This document shows positions 1 through 10,176 of a stretch of DNA of 64,000 nt, piece by piece. The notes under the pieces are model-generated. The model was not told where the DNA came from and ran no database searches. It saw only the letters and a list, made by a program, of their open reading frames with translations. The DNA comes from Russula earlei (taxonomy: Eukaryota > Basidiomycota > Agaricomycetes > Russulales > Russulaceae): NCBI GenBank assembly GCA_025769875.1, contig JAGFNK010000240.1, forward strand, positions 1 through 64,000. The letters are read 5' to 3'. Numbering within the stretch: the first letter of the stretch is position 1; the number at the start of each line of letters is the position of its first letter. The position numbers and the translations under genes were made by a program.

Positions 1-1122
1 TGGCTGAGGGCATAGCAGAGACAGTGGCAGCTGGCAATGCTGGCAATACTGTGGGCTGGGCTGAACTGACAAGTGCAGGCAAGGCTAAGATGGAGGTTGA
101 TGCAAAGTCAGTGGCTGGCACAACTGAGACTACTGTGGTGGTGGACAAGGCAACAGACAAGGCTGAGGGTGACAAGACAACTGAGGGCACAGGAGCGAAT
201 AAGATGAAGGCAGGGGTGGCAGATGAAGCTGCAACCGAGACAGGTGGGGTTGAGACCACAGAGACAGGGACAGTGGGAATGACAGGAGCAGCAGGTGATA
301 CTGAGACAACTGGGGCAGTGGCAGCTGTGGACAAGACTAAGGTGGTGGTGATTGCAAGGCAGGCAATGCTGGGACAGTGAGGGCAGGTGGTGCCAAAGCA
401 ATGACAGCTGGCAAGTTGAAGATGGCAGCAGTGGTGAACAAGGTGAAGGGAATGGTGGATGAGGTGGGAGCCACAAGGACAATGGGAGTGGGCAATGTGA
501 AGGCAATGACAGGCAACACAGGGACAACAGCGGGAGCTGGTGTGGGTGTGGGGTAGATGTAATTGTCTTCACTTTTGTCTTCATCATGAGAACTGAGTTC
601 ACATTCCCATTGAATGTTGCAAGGGTCTTGAGAGAAGATGTTGACTGTGGTATTGAATCCCTCTTGATGTTCATAATATATTCTTTGTTGCTCATCCATA
701 CACCAGGGGCCAAGTCATCATGAGATCATCTTGTGATCATCTGGGTGGAGTCCTAACCAGAACAGCTCATTGTAGTCTTTGTGGGACAGTTGGCCTGCCT
801 GTATGAGAGTGGTGCATAATGCTTTGAAGACCCGGTTGTGCTCAAAGACATCTTCCTGGTTGTGCATATGAAGACTCGATGAGGAGTCCATGAAGAGTTC
901 AATATCCTGGTCATAATAGTGGTCTGGAATCAGCATAATGGAGGGAGTGGCTGCAACTGCAGGTGTGGAAGGCTGAACACAAGTTGAAAGGGGGTGGCAC
1001 AACTGATGCAGCTGAGACATTGGGCATGGTAGGAATGAGGGTGAAGGATGGCAGAATAGAGAGGCAAGAGGGGCAATGAGTGGCTGGCCACAACTCTGAT
1101 TGCACTGGTAACAATGTTGCAT
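1..1122 (-). pseudogene. Gag-like, Ala/Pro-rich protein relic inside element copy A
   Basis: On the minus strand, reading inward from the terminal repeat, there is a stretch with the look of a retroelement capsid (gag) region: acidic residues, then AGQLSHKDYNELFWLGLHP near 740-800, and then an acidic segment rich in Asp/Glu. It is followed by a low-complexity Pro/Ala/Val/Thr segment (about 340-560) that aligns with the plus-strand product of the element at 60.5 kb. At least one frame change and one stop separate the blocks, so it is not intact. The gag resemblance is from memory of agaricomycete retroelements and is moderate. The reading continues off the left edge of the window. Confidence 0.45.
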
Positions 1123-1457
1123 ACCACAACACTTGAGTCAAAAACACTATGGGGCTGCCTCAAGATAGCCCATGGGTACAACATGAGGAGAAATAATAGA
1201 TATAGACCATGATTTTGAGTTGTAATTCATCTAATACACATGTGGAGGTGGCTTGAGTCCAGCTCCACCAATTCTCACTCAAATCTCATGAAAACAATGG
1301 GGCTGCCTAGCCCTCATTCAGGCAATTCAGGGACAGAATGTTTTATATGAATTGAAGCTGTTTTGAGGAAGATATTTGTCCTGCACATTTGAGGGGGTTT
1401 TCTGCACCAATTTGGGTAGAATTCAAGCTCCACCAAGTGCACTGAGAACAGCAATAA
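1048..1457. repeat. Terminal repeat of element copy A (about 410 bp)
   Basis: This segment ends in GCAATAA and matches, with scattered substitutions, 62365-62777 directly and 60108-60518 as reverse complement. Shared landmarks are the block around GGGGCTGCCTCAAGA (about 1152) and the block around CTGGACTCAAGCC (reverse complement, about 1250). Confidence 0.85.
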
Positions 1458-1801
1458 TTCAGCATGTGTTACATGTCCTTACTTTTTGTGACATTTGTGA
1501 CTGGCAAGATGGTGATCAATTGGTGAGTTCCTGATGACTCATAGTATTATGATTGCAGCCACAACTGGGAACTGACTCAGTCCACTGTGTCTGCTGAATG
1601 TTGCTGAGGCATACTGTAGGGCCCAGATCCATGCACACAGAGCCAGTGATTTTTGAAGAGAAAATGTAATTTTTGTTTTTTGAAAAAGACACTATTTGAT
1701 AACATGTTCTGCATGGTCCCTCTGAATTCTCTGATACTGCTCCCACAGGTCATCAGCAGCTTTATCTTGCCTGATATTTGCTTGCTCCCTCTCACACTGC
1801 A

Positions 1802-3609
1802 TCATGGGCCTGTTCTAAGTTCACCAGCCAGCACTTCCTCTTCTTGTGCATCCATCTGGAGGTCAGCCACTTTGTCATCAAAGGTGCCAATCTCCCTAGA
1901 GTCATATGCATGAATAAGATTATGAAGTGCTGCAAGTGCACATGGGATGGATGCTTGAACTCCCATGTCATACTCATGGGGTTGTGAGAGAATGTTGAAA
2001 TGCCCCTTGAGAATTCCAAAAATGTGTTCAATGACATTGTGAGCTTGGGCATGACACAAATTGAACAGCCCCTTGGGTGTGCATGGCCTAGGACAAATGC
2101 CAGTAAGACAACTTGAAAGTAAGACAACAAAGACTCACCTTGTGCCAGCATGGTGTTAAGGCTCCAAAGTGCCTTAAATAAGATCAATGGTCACATCTAT
2201 GAATGCATCCTACCAATGCAGATATGCTTGAGTCAAGCAAGCAATACTCATGGAGGGGAAGGAGTGTTAGATCCTTCTGGAGTATGGCAATAAGATGAGA
2301 GGGGCTCTGCAGATGGGGTAGGAGTCAACTGTTTGGGATTGGCAAACTAAGTCAAGCTTAGGGCTCAACTGTTACAACTGGGGGCCTTATATAGCCCTAT
2401 GGAGATAAGGTTTGTGCTACTGTAGTACTGGTCGGTGCTATAGAAGCAAAATGCGGCTCATAGAAGCAAGGTTGCTTCTATGTAAACGATCTCAGTGCTG
2501 GAAGCATTAAGTGCTTCCCTAGTAGCAATCTTGGTGTCATAAGTACTTTCCTAATCAAGGAAGCAATGTATGTGGTGGTACAGGAACATCTGGGACAGAA
2601 GCAATGCTACTCATTGCTTCTTCAATACATCTTCAGAAAGATACGATCAACGTGTTCCGAACGCAATATCAATGAACATAAACAATCAAGATCTGACACA
2701 TGCATGATGCAATCGGTGCAGTCCATAGTTCAGGTGTTCCAGCATCTTCCGGACCCCAAACCACTTGGTAACACATGGCCCCATTCAGCTAGATGGTACT
2801 GCACACCTCAATAATGGGTGAGAAGTACATCTGACAAGGCAAAACCCACATCATCAAGATAATACTTCCCCCTTGGGACACAAAGATCAGAAACACATGC
2901 TGCATGAAAAAGTGTCATGTCAGCAGTGGAACCCTCCCAACCTGTCAGCAGGTAGGTGAAGTGAGGTCAAATGAGCATCCCATGAGGCAGTTCTGCATGA
3001 GACCTCCTTTGCAGTTCCTTGCCACATCATGCTCTGCAGCAGTGGTGAAACAGTCAATATGTGTACCATCAATAGCACCCAGATGTCCTTGATAAATGGA
3101 AAGAATTTGGGGTTGCTTTGAATAAAGGGGTGAGGGGGTGAATTGGCATTGGAAAGGTGCACAAATGTGGTGTAGAAGGGAGGGCTTGAGAGAATGCCTA
3201 GAATTTTTTTTTAATACCTAGCTATCCATCAGAAGACATCTTGAAGAAACCTGAGAGATACTTACTTTGAAATGGTGCAGGGTGACCACTGAAAATGCTC
3301 TCTGACATGTGTTGAAGGCAGCCCTGTGACAGCAGTATAAAGGAAGATAGCAATTTGTTCTTTGACTTGGATGTATTGTGATGATGAGATACCAAGTTGT
3401 TGGAGGATACACTGGAGGATGATAAATCCTTTTATATTCACCCCAAGCTCAGTCCAAACGCACTCTGGATGGCCAGTGAGTAGGTCCTCAACCCACTTAG
3501 CCCCAGTGTATGAGGATGTGTGATATGGAATATGAGGATGATAGAGGTGTGCAAGGAGCTCAAGTAATGCTTGGCAGCAAAGTAGGAGAATGGTTGACAT
3601 ATTTAACAT
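1802..3609 (-). pseudogene. Harbinger-type DDE transposase, broken
   Basis: The N-terminal third (3262-3609) contains the typical PYHTSxxxGxxWVxxLLxGHPE block and EQIAIFLYTAVTGL. A splice-donor-like GTAAGT follows TISK. The middle (about 2780-3160) shows GAIDGTHID with the first catalytic Asp, YYLDDVGF with the second, and YHLAEWG, spread over different frames. The C-terminal part (1802-2059) has FNLCHAQAHNVIEHIFG with the expected catalytic Glu, then ALAALHNLIHAYD. All three DDE positions are therefore recognisable, but stops, frame changes and a roughly 0.65 kb intervening segment (about 2090-2750) before the last block make it non-functional as written. Confidence 0.8.
2090..2750. other. 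Extra segment splitting the transposase relic
   Basis: In Harbinger transposases the LAEWG block and the FNLxHAxAHNVIE block are only some twenty residues apart; here about 0.65 kb lies between them. Part could be an intron, since GTGAGT/TAG-like signals sit at about 2088-2138 on minus. The rest has no coding similarity I recognise and contains several copies of short GAAGCA/TGCTTC words (2440-2620). A nested insertion is plausible but no clear terminal repeats were found. Confidence 0.4.
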
Positions 3610-3815
3610 GACATAGAGCCATTGGTGCCATTGGCATCACCATTGTACCCATTGCTGATCAGTGTTATCAGGCATCATGAGTGAGGGAGGGGACAACAAC
3701 AGGGGACAGAACAAGCAACTTTTTGACAGAAATTATTTTTTGGCACATCACATGAAATTATGTGTGAAATATTTATTTAGATACACATACATGACACAAC
3801 AACACAAATCATCAC

Positions 3816-5000
3816 TTACACTTGCTTCACTTTCTCCACCAGATTACATATGTATCCATATGCAAACTCACATGGTGACTCCACAAATATGAGTGCAAGG
3901 TAGCCATCCACCTCTCTAATGCCACAATTGGCAAATAGGGACAATGCTGGGACAATACCATCAGTTGGCAAACAAGAACAAACCATTTGTGATATCCTTG
4001 ATATCACCAGCAAGGCATTGGACTGCCAGTATCCAATGTGTGTACTTGGGAAGTGCCAAAAATCCAGGTACAGAATCACCTGCAAGTGCAAGTGCAGGTG
4101 TGGGTGCAGGTGTGGGTGCGAATTCAGGCATGGGTGGGGGGGGGGGACCAAGATCATGGACAGTTGAGTCAAAGACCTCAACAACTCTGTTCATGACAGC
4201 TGTAATGCCCATAATAGCAGACACCATGGTGTCACCCTTCTGTTTTTTAGCTGAAGATGTTTCAGACATCAGGATATTGTCAATGCAAGGCAATTTATGC
4301 TTGTTGGTTGTGAAGTTGAATGAGGTATTTGATGGTGAAGTCGATGCCCTCCTGCTGCTGCCAACTTGAGACAAATTGGGGGTCAGGTGAGCAGGAGTAG
4401 GTGACTGGGATGGAGCATGCTCAGCACAAGGTGTTGGCTGCATACCCCACTACACATGTTTGCCTTTAGTTTTTGATCCTACAAGAGATTCCATGGCCTC
4501 ACAATGTGGCCAGCCCTTGTGGTGGAACTTCTTGACTGCTGGTTTGTCCTACTAAAGTAAGATATTGTCAACAAATCAGCAGTTACAGACACACCAAGAC
4601 CAGCTCATCATACACTGCCTGATTTTGATTATCCACTGTTACATTCATTCCTGTCACATCATTCCAAGCCACACCAGACTTGTTTTTGATTACTGAAATT
4701 GTGTCCTAGTTGGTCTTCATCTAGTTGAACAGTGTCAGTGTTGAGGTAGAGTGAAATGAGGAAACACATACCCTTTGCCACTTCATCTTGCACAAGCTCA
4801 GAGTTTTGAAGCCACCCTTCTTACAAAGGGACCTAGTTTGACTGGCTGCCTCATTGAAGACTTGATCCTTGAACATAGCATTGGACATCATTTGGTCCTT
4901 GTGCTCCAAGAGGAAGTTTAAGAACTTGGCTTCTCCTCAGTTGTCCATCTTGCCTTGATATCTGCTTGGGTTTCCTCTGCAGAGGAATCAGAGCCTCTTG
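3816..5000 (-). pseudogene. Myb/SANT-like DNA-binding accessory protein of the Harbinger element, broken
   Basis: Minus-strand blocks in order are: RWTTEE followed by LLEHKDQMMSNAMFKDQVFN (about 4850-4960); the KWQR helix end near 4775; then ISVIKNKSGVAWNDVTG (about 4655-4705), which matches the second half of the fungal Myb/SANT-like domain; then HHKGWPHCEAMESL (about 4490-4530); and a Ser/Pro-rich linker and C-terminal helical region down to 3816. An in-frame TAG follows GKHV near 4446, and frame changes occur near 3960 and 4760-4950. Such proteins are encoded beside the transposase in many PIF/Harbinger elements and are thought to help bind element ends. Here it is a relic. Confidence 0.7.
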
Positions 5001-5009
5001 ATGAGCAGG

Positions 5010-6506
5010 TCTGCATGGGAGGTGATGATCAGGATCAGGAAAAGAAAGCATGGGGTGAAAGGTAAAAAAGGTACTGACACAGGGCTTACACATCACATTA
5101 CATGCATTCACATTACATGCAATCACACACAAATATGTGATTATGCAAATATGATATGCAAATCACAAGTGAATAAAAACTCATATTAAAAAAAAACCTA
5201 TTAGTTTATCATATATGCCATGTCACTTATATCACACTGGTCACACCAGTCACTCTTGGAAAATCCCAAAACTCAGGTTCAAGTTCAAGTTCAAGAATTC
5301 TTGGTTGGTATCATGGGCCCTGATCAAGTTTTTTCCAGATTTCCTGATGCTCTTGCTAAAAATTATCTATGAAGCAATATGTTGATGGAAGGGGATTTCA
5401 TTTGCATTTGGTAGAAAGTGGATAATTTTTGAGAAAGACATTCAAACTGATCAGGAAAGAAAGGCTGTTCAATCTTTGTTGTGTCGTGAGAAACATCGCA
5501 GTTTTTGGGCTGTTGCTGAAGTCATGCGTCCGACCTCGCCAAAACCTTGTTGCTTCCCGATTATTGCTTCTTTCAGCCTGCGGCCTGCTCCATTCTCAAT
5601 TTAATGCAGAGGCAATTCCGACCGAGAAGAAGGTTCAGGCAAGAACCCCTCGGACTTCTCTCTTGTCAAAAGGCCGCGTCTTTCCAAGTCTGAAAATGAA
5701 CGCCAAACTACCTCGCACGTATTTCATCGTGCGTTGTGCCCTCGGTGATACAATTACACGGGTGAAATTGTTTCGGTTGATAACCAGTTACGACTGTCCT
5801 GTGGGATATTGGATATTGAAATTCCAACTGCGTCTGGTGTTTTGATGCGCCCCGCTTAGCGCCTGTGCACCTCCGTGTTACCTGTTGCATCGCCAGGCGA
5901 GCGCGCTGAGCCACCCATCATTGATGCCGTTGATATAACATTCCCCGCTGTATTATCTACGGACGAGTCACGGTGTTTGAGGGAAACGAGAAAGGGTTGG
6001 CCCCAGAGAAACGTTCCAACCTAGGCTAGCTGGCTTCCAATCAATGGAAGCACCCCGAAGCAAAGCGGTTTGAGATGCGGACCAGAGTGGGGTATATTAG
6101 TGCTAGAATTAATCAACTAGGATATATCCAATGGGATGTGACGCTGCTGCAAGAATACGATACGCAACATGAGAGAGAGGACGTGAGACGACTATACCAA
6201 AAGCCGAACTAAGAGCAATGATGGATCACAAAAGAGAACGCCTGTCTAGAAAGAGCAAAAGTCCGTGGGAGAGAAAACCACTAGCAGGAAACGAATTACC
6301 AATTGTACGTAAAGTACCACTCGTCCATTTTTGTGTGAGTCCACACGCCATTCAGCCGAGCATTGTACCTTTTGCGCCTCCGACGAGCATCTCATCGCCC
6401 CGATTGCGTGCTGGGTCCACTCTACTCCCGGCAGTGAGTGTGAGTAATACAAGAGACTAGGCGGAAATGGAAGAAGGGTGTTTACATTCATAACGCCGCA
6501 ACGGGA
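5010..6506. other. No recognisable gene; transition from transposon DNA to gene-rich DNA
   Basis: Base composition changes near 5.4 kb from AT-rich transposon sequence to the mixed composition of the genic region. Open frames here (for example a Leu/Arg-rich one at 5429-5845) show no domain and are probably chance. The minus-strand segment around 5850-5935 has a tRNA-like A-box word but no convincing B box or cloverleaf, so no tRNA is called. The right part probably includes the 3' untranslated region of the KN homeodomain gene. Confidence 0.5.
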
Positions 6507-8828
6507 TCATTGCGGATGGTACCCGGGACCCGACCCACTGGATGGCGTCGAGGTACCACGGTCCTGATGGCCACCGGAGAAGTACTGATGTTGTTGAGTA
6601 TGAGTATAGTACCCATGGCTGCCACTTCCAGGCAGTGGCCCTTGCGACGATATGTATGATGGGGCATGTTGGTTTCCAATCGCATACTCAGGTTGGTGGT
6701 GATGGGAAGACATAGACGCCGGCGTTGGGAAGGTATAGCCAGCCCCTGCACCGCCCGACTGTTGTGCATAGTTTCCTAACATGGATGATGAACGACCACC
6801 ACCATAACCATTCTCGAGGGCACTACGCTGGCTCGAGGGTGGGTAATACGGGTCAGAACTAAGCGGGCCTGAGCCAGCATGCGAGATGGATTGCAGCGAC
6901 AGTGGGTGGTACAGTTGCAGACTATCGGTAGGCATGGACGCGCGACGAAGTAGCGTGCCTGTGGAGACTCCGGAGTGGGTCGCTCCACTGCGTTGCGATG
7001 GAAGGGGATGAGTTGTCGCGGGTCCAGACGATGGTCGGTGCACAGGTGCCAGTATCCGCCGGCGAGCCTAGTGAGAGTCAAGTGTGTGAGTGGTGAGGAT
7101 AGGTTTTATCAAGAAGATCAAACACACGTTGATCATCCAGTTGGAAACCTGGCTCATGCTTAGTCCAGTTGCCGCACATAGCTGCTTCTTCTCATCCTCG
7201 CTAGGGTAGGGGTGATCCGAATGCCGATGCAGCCAGTCTTTCAGGAAATCGGTAGTAGGTTTGGGTAATTTGCCACGCTTTTTCTGAGGACGGTCAACAA
7301 GAGAAGAAGGGGCAGGTGGAGCGGGGGGTGTTCGAGAGGGTGAGTGTACCGGTCCGTTGGCGGAAGCTGAGGGAAGGAGAATGTCCGAGGAAGGAAAGTT
7401 CCACTCGTCCTTCGCCGCATCCGAGGCGGACGACTGAGTGTAGGATGCTCTGCGCTCTGCCTGGCCAGATATACGAGCGACGCTCCCATACATAGAAGCT
7501 TGGTTTGCTGAGGGAAACGTATACGATCCACTCAAGGACGAGTGACGCAGGCTGTCGTCGTACTTTAAAAGCCCGCTCGCACTTGGTATAGGCCCGGGGG
7601 TAGAGTTTGGCCGTACGATTCCCGGAAGCGATGCAGCTTGGCCGGTGGCGGTACCCCAAGGTTCTGAATCAGAAAATTGCAACGATGGAAGTTGGGCACG
7701 AGGCAAAGTGTAATCAGCTGTAAGAGGGGAACCAAAGCTGGATGTAGGGAAGGAGGGAGAAGTGGACGATGAGGTGGTTGTGCCCGAGCTGGAAAGAGTC
7801 GCCGCGCTAGGAAGTGAGGCCTGGTCTGGGAAAGACAAACCGAGTTGAGTGTCGGCTGCGAGCTTTGGCCTGGCAGATGACTTGTCGTCCGAATCGATGG
7901 ACGACTGAGGAAACTGATATGAGGATAGCGAAGAGGGAATGTGCGCGACAGATGCCAGTCCTCGGGAAGCCGACGTTACAGACGGGAGCCGACTACGGGA
8001 GCCAAGCTCGGAAGAGAGGGTCGGCAGAGAAGCACGACGATGTTCACCACGGAAGGGGTCCTCAAATGTCGAAAAGATTGAAGGTAGCTGGATGCGCGGA
8101 CTGCCAGAGACGATCGACGATTGTTCACCTGTGTTTGTGGGGGGGGCGTTGTCTCCCTCCCAGGGGGAGTGATCCAATGAGAGCTCGGAGGGGCGAGCCC
8201 GTTTTGGTTGTGGAGATTGTGCAGGGGAAGCTGGGCGCTTGTCAGGGCGAGGGGAGGATTCAGACTCGGCGGAGGTGACGGATGACATGCTCGAGCCGTT
8301 AAAGTAGTCACGATCGAGGTCGGGAGAGCTACTGAGGACACGAGAAATGGAGTGGTGAGGAAATGAATGGGGCTGAGAGTGAGGTACGGACCTTGTGACA
8401 ACCGGTGATACCGAGGCAGAAGGACGGTACGCGGGGACGGCAGACTGGAATGCGGAAAAAGCGGTCGAGTTGCTCTCTGGCGTGAGGCCGAGTGGAGGGA
8501 ACTTGCTATAAAGTCAATCAGCAAGGACGTTGACGGGCATCAACGGCGATCTAGCGCATGGGAAAAGGAGAACAGATGAATCGAATCGTGACGGGAGGAC
8601 GATCCAAGCCGGGGAAGATGAGGAGGGCACGGAGGGCGACTTCCGTCCATCGAATGACACCTTGCTCATGGACATTTGACAAGTGACACAAGGCGTGAAG
8701 CCGAAACGAAAAGGGACGGAGAAAGAAATGGAGGACGGAACATACTCGTCTGTGTCGAAGGGGAGAGGACCTAAGTTGTTGTAAGGGTTCGCAAGGTAGG
8801 TTTGGCTCTCGGCCTTGGTCTCAATCAT
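6507..8828 (-). CDS. KN (TALE) homeodomain transcription factor
   Basis: Four exons are predicted (8828-8746, 8505-8392, 8331-7128, 7067-6507), summing to 653 residues with no frame conflict. The homeodomain lies in the third and fourth exons: KKRGKLPKPTTDFLKDWL, then HPYPSEDEKKQLCAATGLS, then VSNWMIN spliced to ARRRILAP. HPYP and the loop extended by three residues mark the KN/TALE class. The intron between WMIN and ARRR is 60 bp (7068-7127), as is the one at 8332-8391. Flanking regions are Ser/Pro-rich, and the C-terminus is rich in Gly/Ser/Tyr/His, as in activation-type disordered tails. It is a nuclear DNA-binding protein; its targets cannot be inferred. The start MIETKAESQTYL is chosen as the first ATG giving a sensible first exon; an in-frame upstream start at 8864 is an alternative. 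Confidence 0.88.
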
Positions 8829-10176
8829 GGAGGCAGGAGGGAAGCGCGGAGGAAGGAGGATCAAGAACGTGAGTAGATCGAACCTGAATGATACACACTG
8901 ATTTATATGCGCGTCGAATGCTTCTTGGGAAACGAACGGAGATGATGGTCGGCAATGCCGCGATGCTCACAGAGAAGGCCAGACCATCGAGGAAAACTCT
9001 CAGAGGTTGAGTTTCGCCAGAAAGCTGGCTGGCACAAGATTTCAACTTTCCATTGATCCCGGCCTCCCGAGGCGAGGGGCATAATTACGCGAACGACTTA
9101 CTCTACCCCCGCCTCCTCCCTGGCTCCATCCCTTTTTTTTTTTCATCCTCCATCTCACCCATGCGCGCCCAGAAACAAAACAGTACAGCGCTCGGGCTGT
9201 TTCCGCCCTGCTTTGTGCTGGACCGTGACCTAGTACTCAGCTAGACGTTCCCATTATAGCGCTTACATTTTATTTGTCCTTTATTCCTGTGCCCCCAGCC
9301 ATGCACCCGGGACCTAGTCGAGTGCCTTTCTCACGCCTGTTCCGTCTCGAAGCTCGAGGCGGACTGGGCGGTTTTTTTTTTTTTTTCGAATTTGTAGGAA
9401 CGTGGCCTGTTTGTGGATGATAGAATTTTTTTTCACGGGCCCCTTCTGCGGGGCGGCAGGCGTTGTGGCGACGGCTGCGTACGGGTGTGCACACGCATTT
9501 GCCTCCGTGAGCCCCCACTCCACTCCACTCCCAATCGAATAGTCAGCCAATCGCGAGTCGGAGCAAGGAAGGAAGGAAGAAGAACGGAATGCGGAGCCCA
9601 TCCGAAATTGGCTACATTGAAGGGCTCGCTTACGGAACTTGCGCCAACACTCCATAACAGCTAAATCGAGGATTCTTAGCTTAATTAAAATCAAGGCACT
9701 CCTGGGCGCGTCGCGGAGCTCTGCCGGCAAGGCGCGCATTCCGGGGATTACATCACCGGTTCCCATCCGCAAGACAACTTTCACCATCACCGCCTCGTGA
9801 TGGATCCTCTCCCTGTGCTCATTCCCCACCGTTGGTCCGTGGGCACAGGTAGATTTCCCCACTCCTGATCATCACTTTCCCCCTGCAAGCAGCGCCATCA
9901 TTGCGCAATTTTTGTTCTTGTGCGCTTAGATAATGCCGTACCGTTCGCAACTCGTTGCCTGCATTGTATCCATATTCAGCATCACCCATGACCACATGCC
10001 ACGGTACCATCACGTCTGGAAGCGTACAGGATGAATGAAGATTCCCCAAAAGAAATTATTCCCTCGTCTTTTGTAGATCATTCCAACGCACCAACATCCC
10101 TGCCCCTCCGCCGTCCCGGAAAACATGACGCGCCCACCACCCTACGCCCTCCCGTGACCCTCACGTCCTCCGTACC
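8829..10176. other. Intergenic region without a recognisable gene (1.35 kb)
   Basis: It lies between the starts of the KN homeodomain gene and the 3' end of the LRR scaffold gene, both on minus, so the left part should carry the KN promoter. T-rich tracts occur at about 9129-9140 and 9373-9386 and a short one at 9426-9433. Open frames on both strands have biased composition but no domain I recognise. No RNA gene was seen. Confidence 0.45.

Larger units (their letters stand above)
1..1457. mobile_element. Right part of a long-TIR transposable element (copy A), truncated by the window edge
   Basis: The last 410 bases (1048-1457) match, in the same orientation, the right terminal repeat of a complete element at 60108-62777, and match its left repeat in inverted orientation. 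Internal sequence is also shared: Ala/Pro/Thr-rich coding DNA that lies on the minus strand here and on the plus strand in the other copy, so the two copies are in opposite orientation. This copy keeps a gag-like stretch (about 560-1020) that the other lacks. The left end lies outside the window. The assignment as a mobile element is inferred from the repeat structure; I cannot name the family. Confidence 0.75.
1790..5010 (-). mobile_element. Degenerate PIF/Harbinger DNA transposon with transposase and Myb/SANT-like gene
   Basis: Two minus-strand coding relics characteristic of PIF/Harbinger elements lie head to tail: a Myb/SANT-like DNA-binding protein (about 3816-5000), then a DDE transposase (about 1802-3609). 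Both are broken by stops and frame changes. The DNA is visibly AT-richer than the rest of the window. I did not find convincing terminal inverted repeats or target duplications, so the outer limits are approximate. Copy A of the long-TIR element abuts the left side and may have inserted next to or into this one. Confidence 0.75.

Noticed and set aside
24..380. Plus-strand Ala/Thr/Gly-rich open frame of 118 codons
   Set aside because: It is the antisense shadow of the Ala/Pro-rich element protein relic on minus; the same shadow exists opposite the copy at 60.5-61.2 kb.
5840..5935. tRNA-like gene on minus (A-box-like GTGGCTCAGC)
   Set aside because: No B box of the GGTTCGAATCC type and no consistent cloverleaf arms could be drawn.
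7814..8278. Plus-strand open frame opposite the KN homeodomain gene
   Set aside because: Arg-rich antisense of a Ser/Pro-rich exon, no motif.
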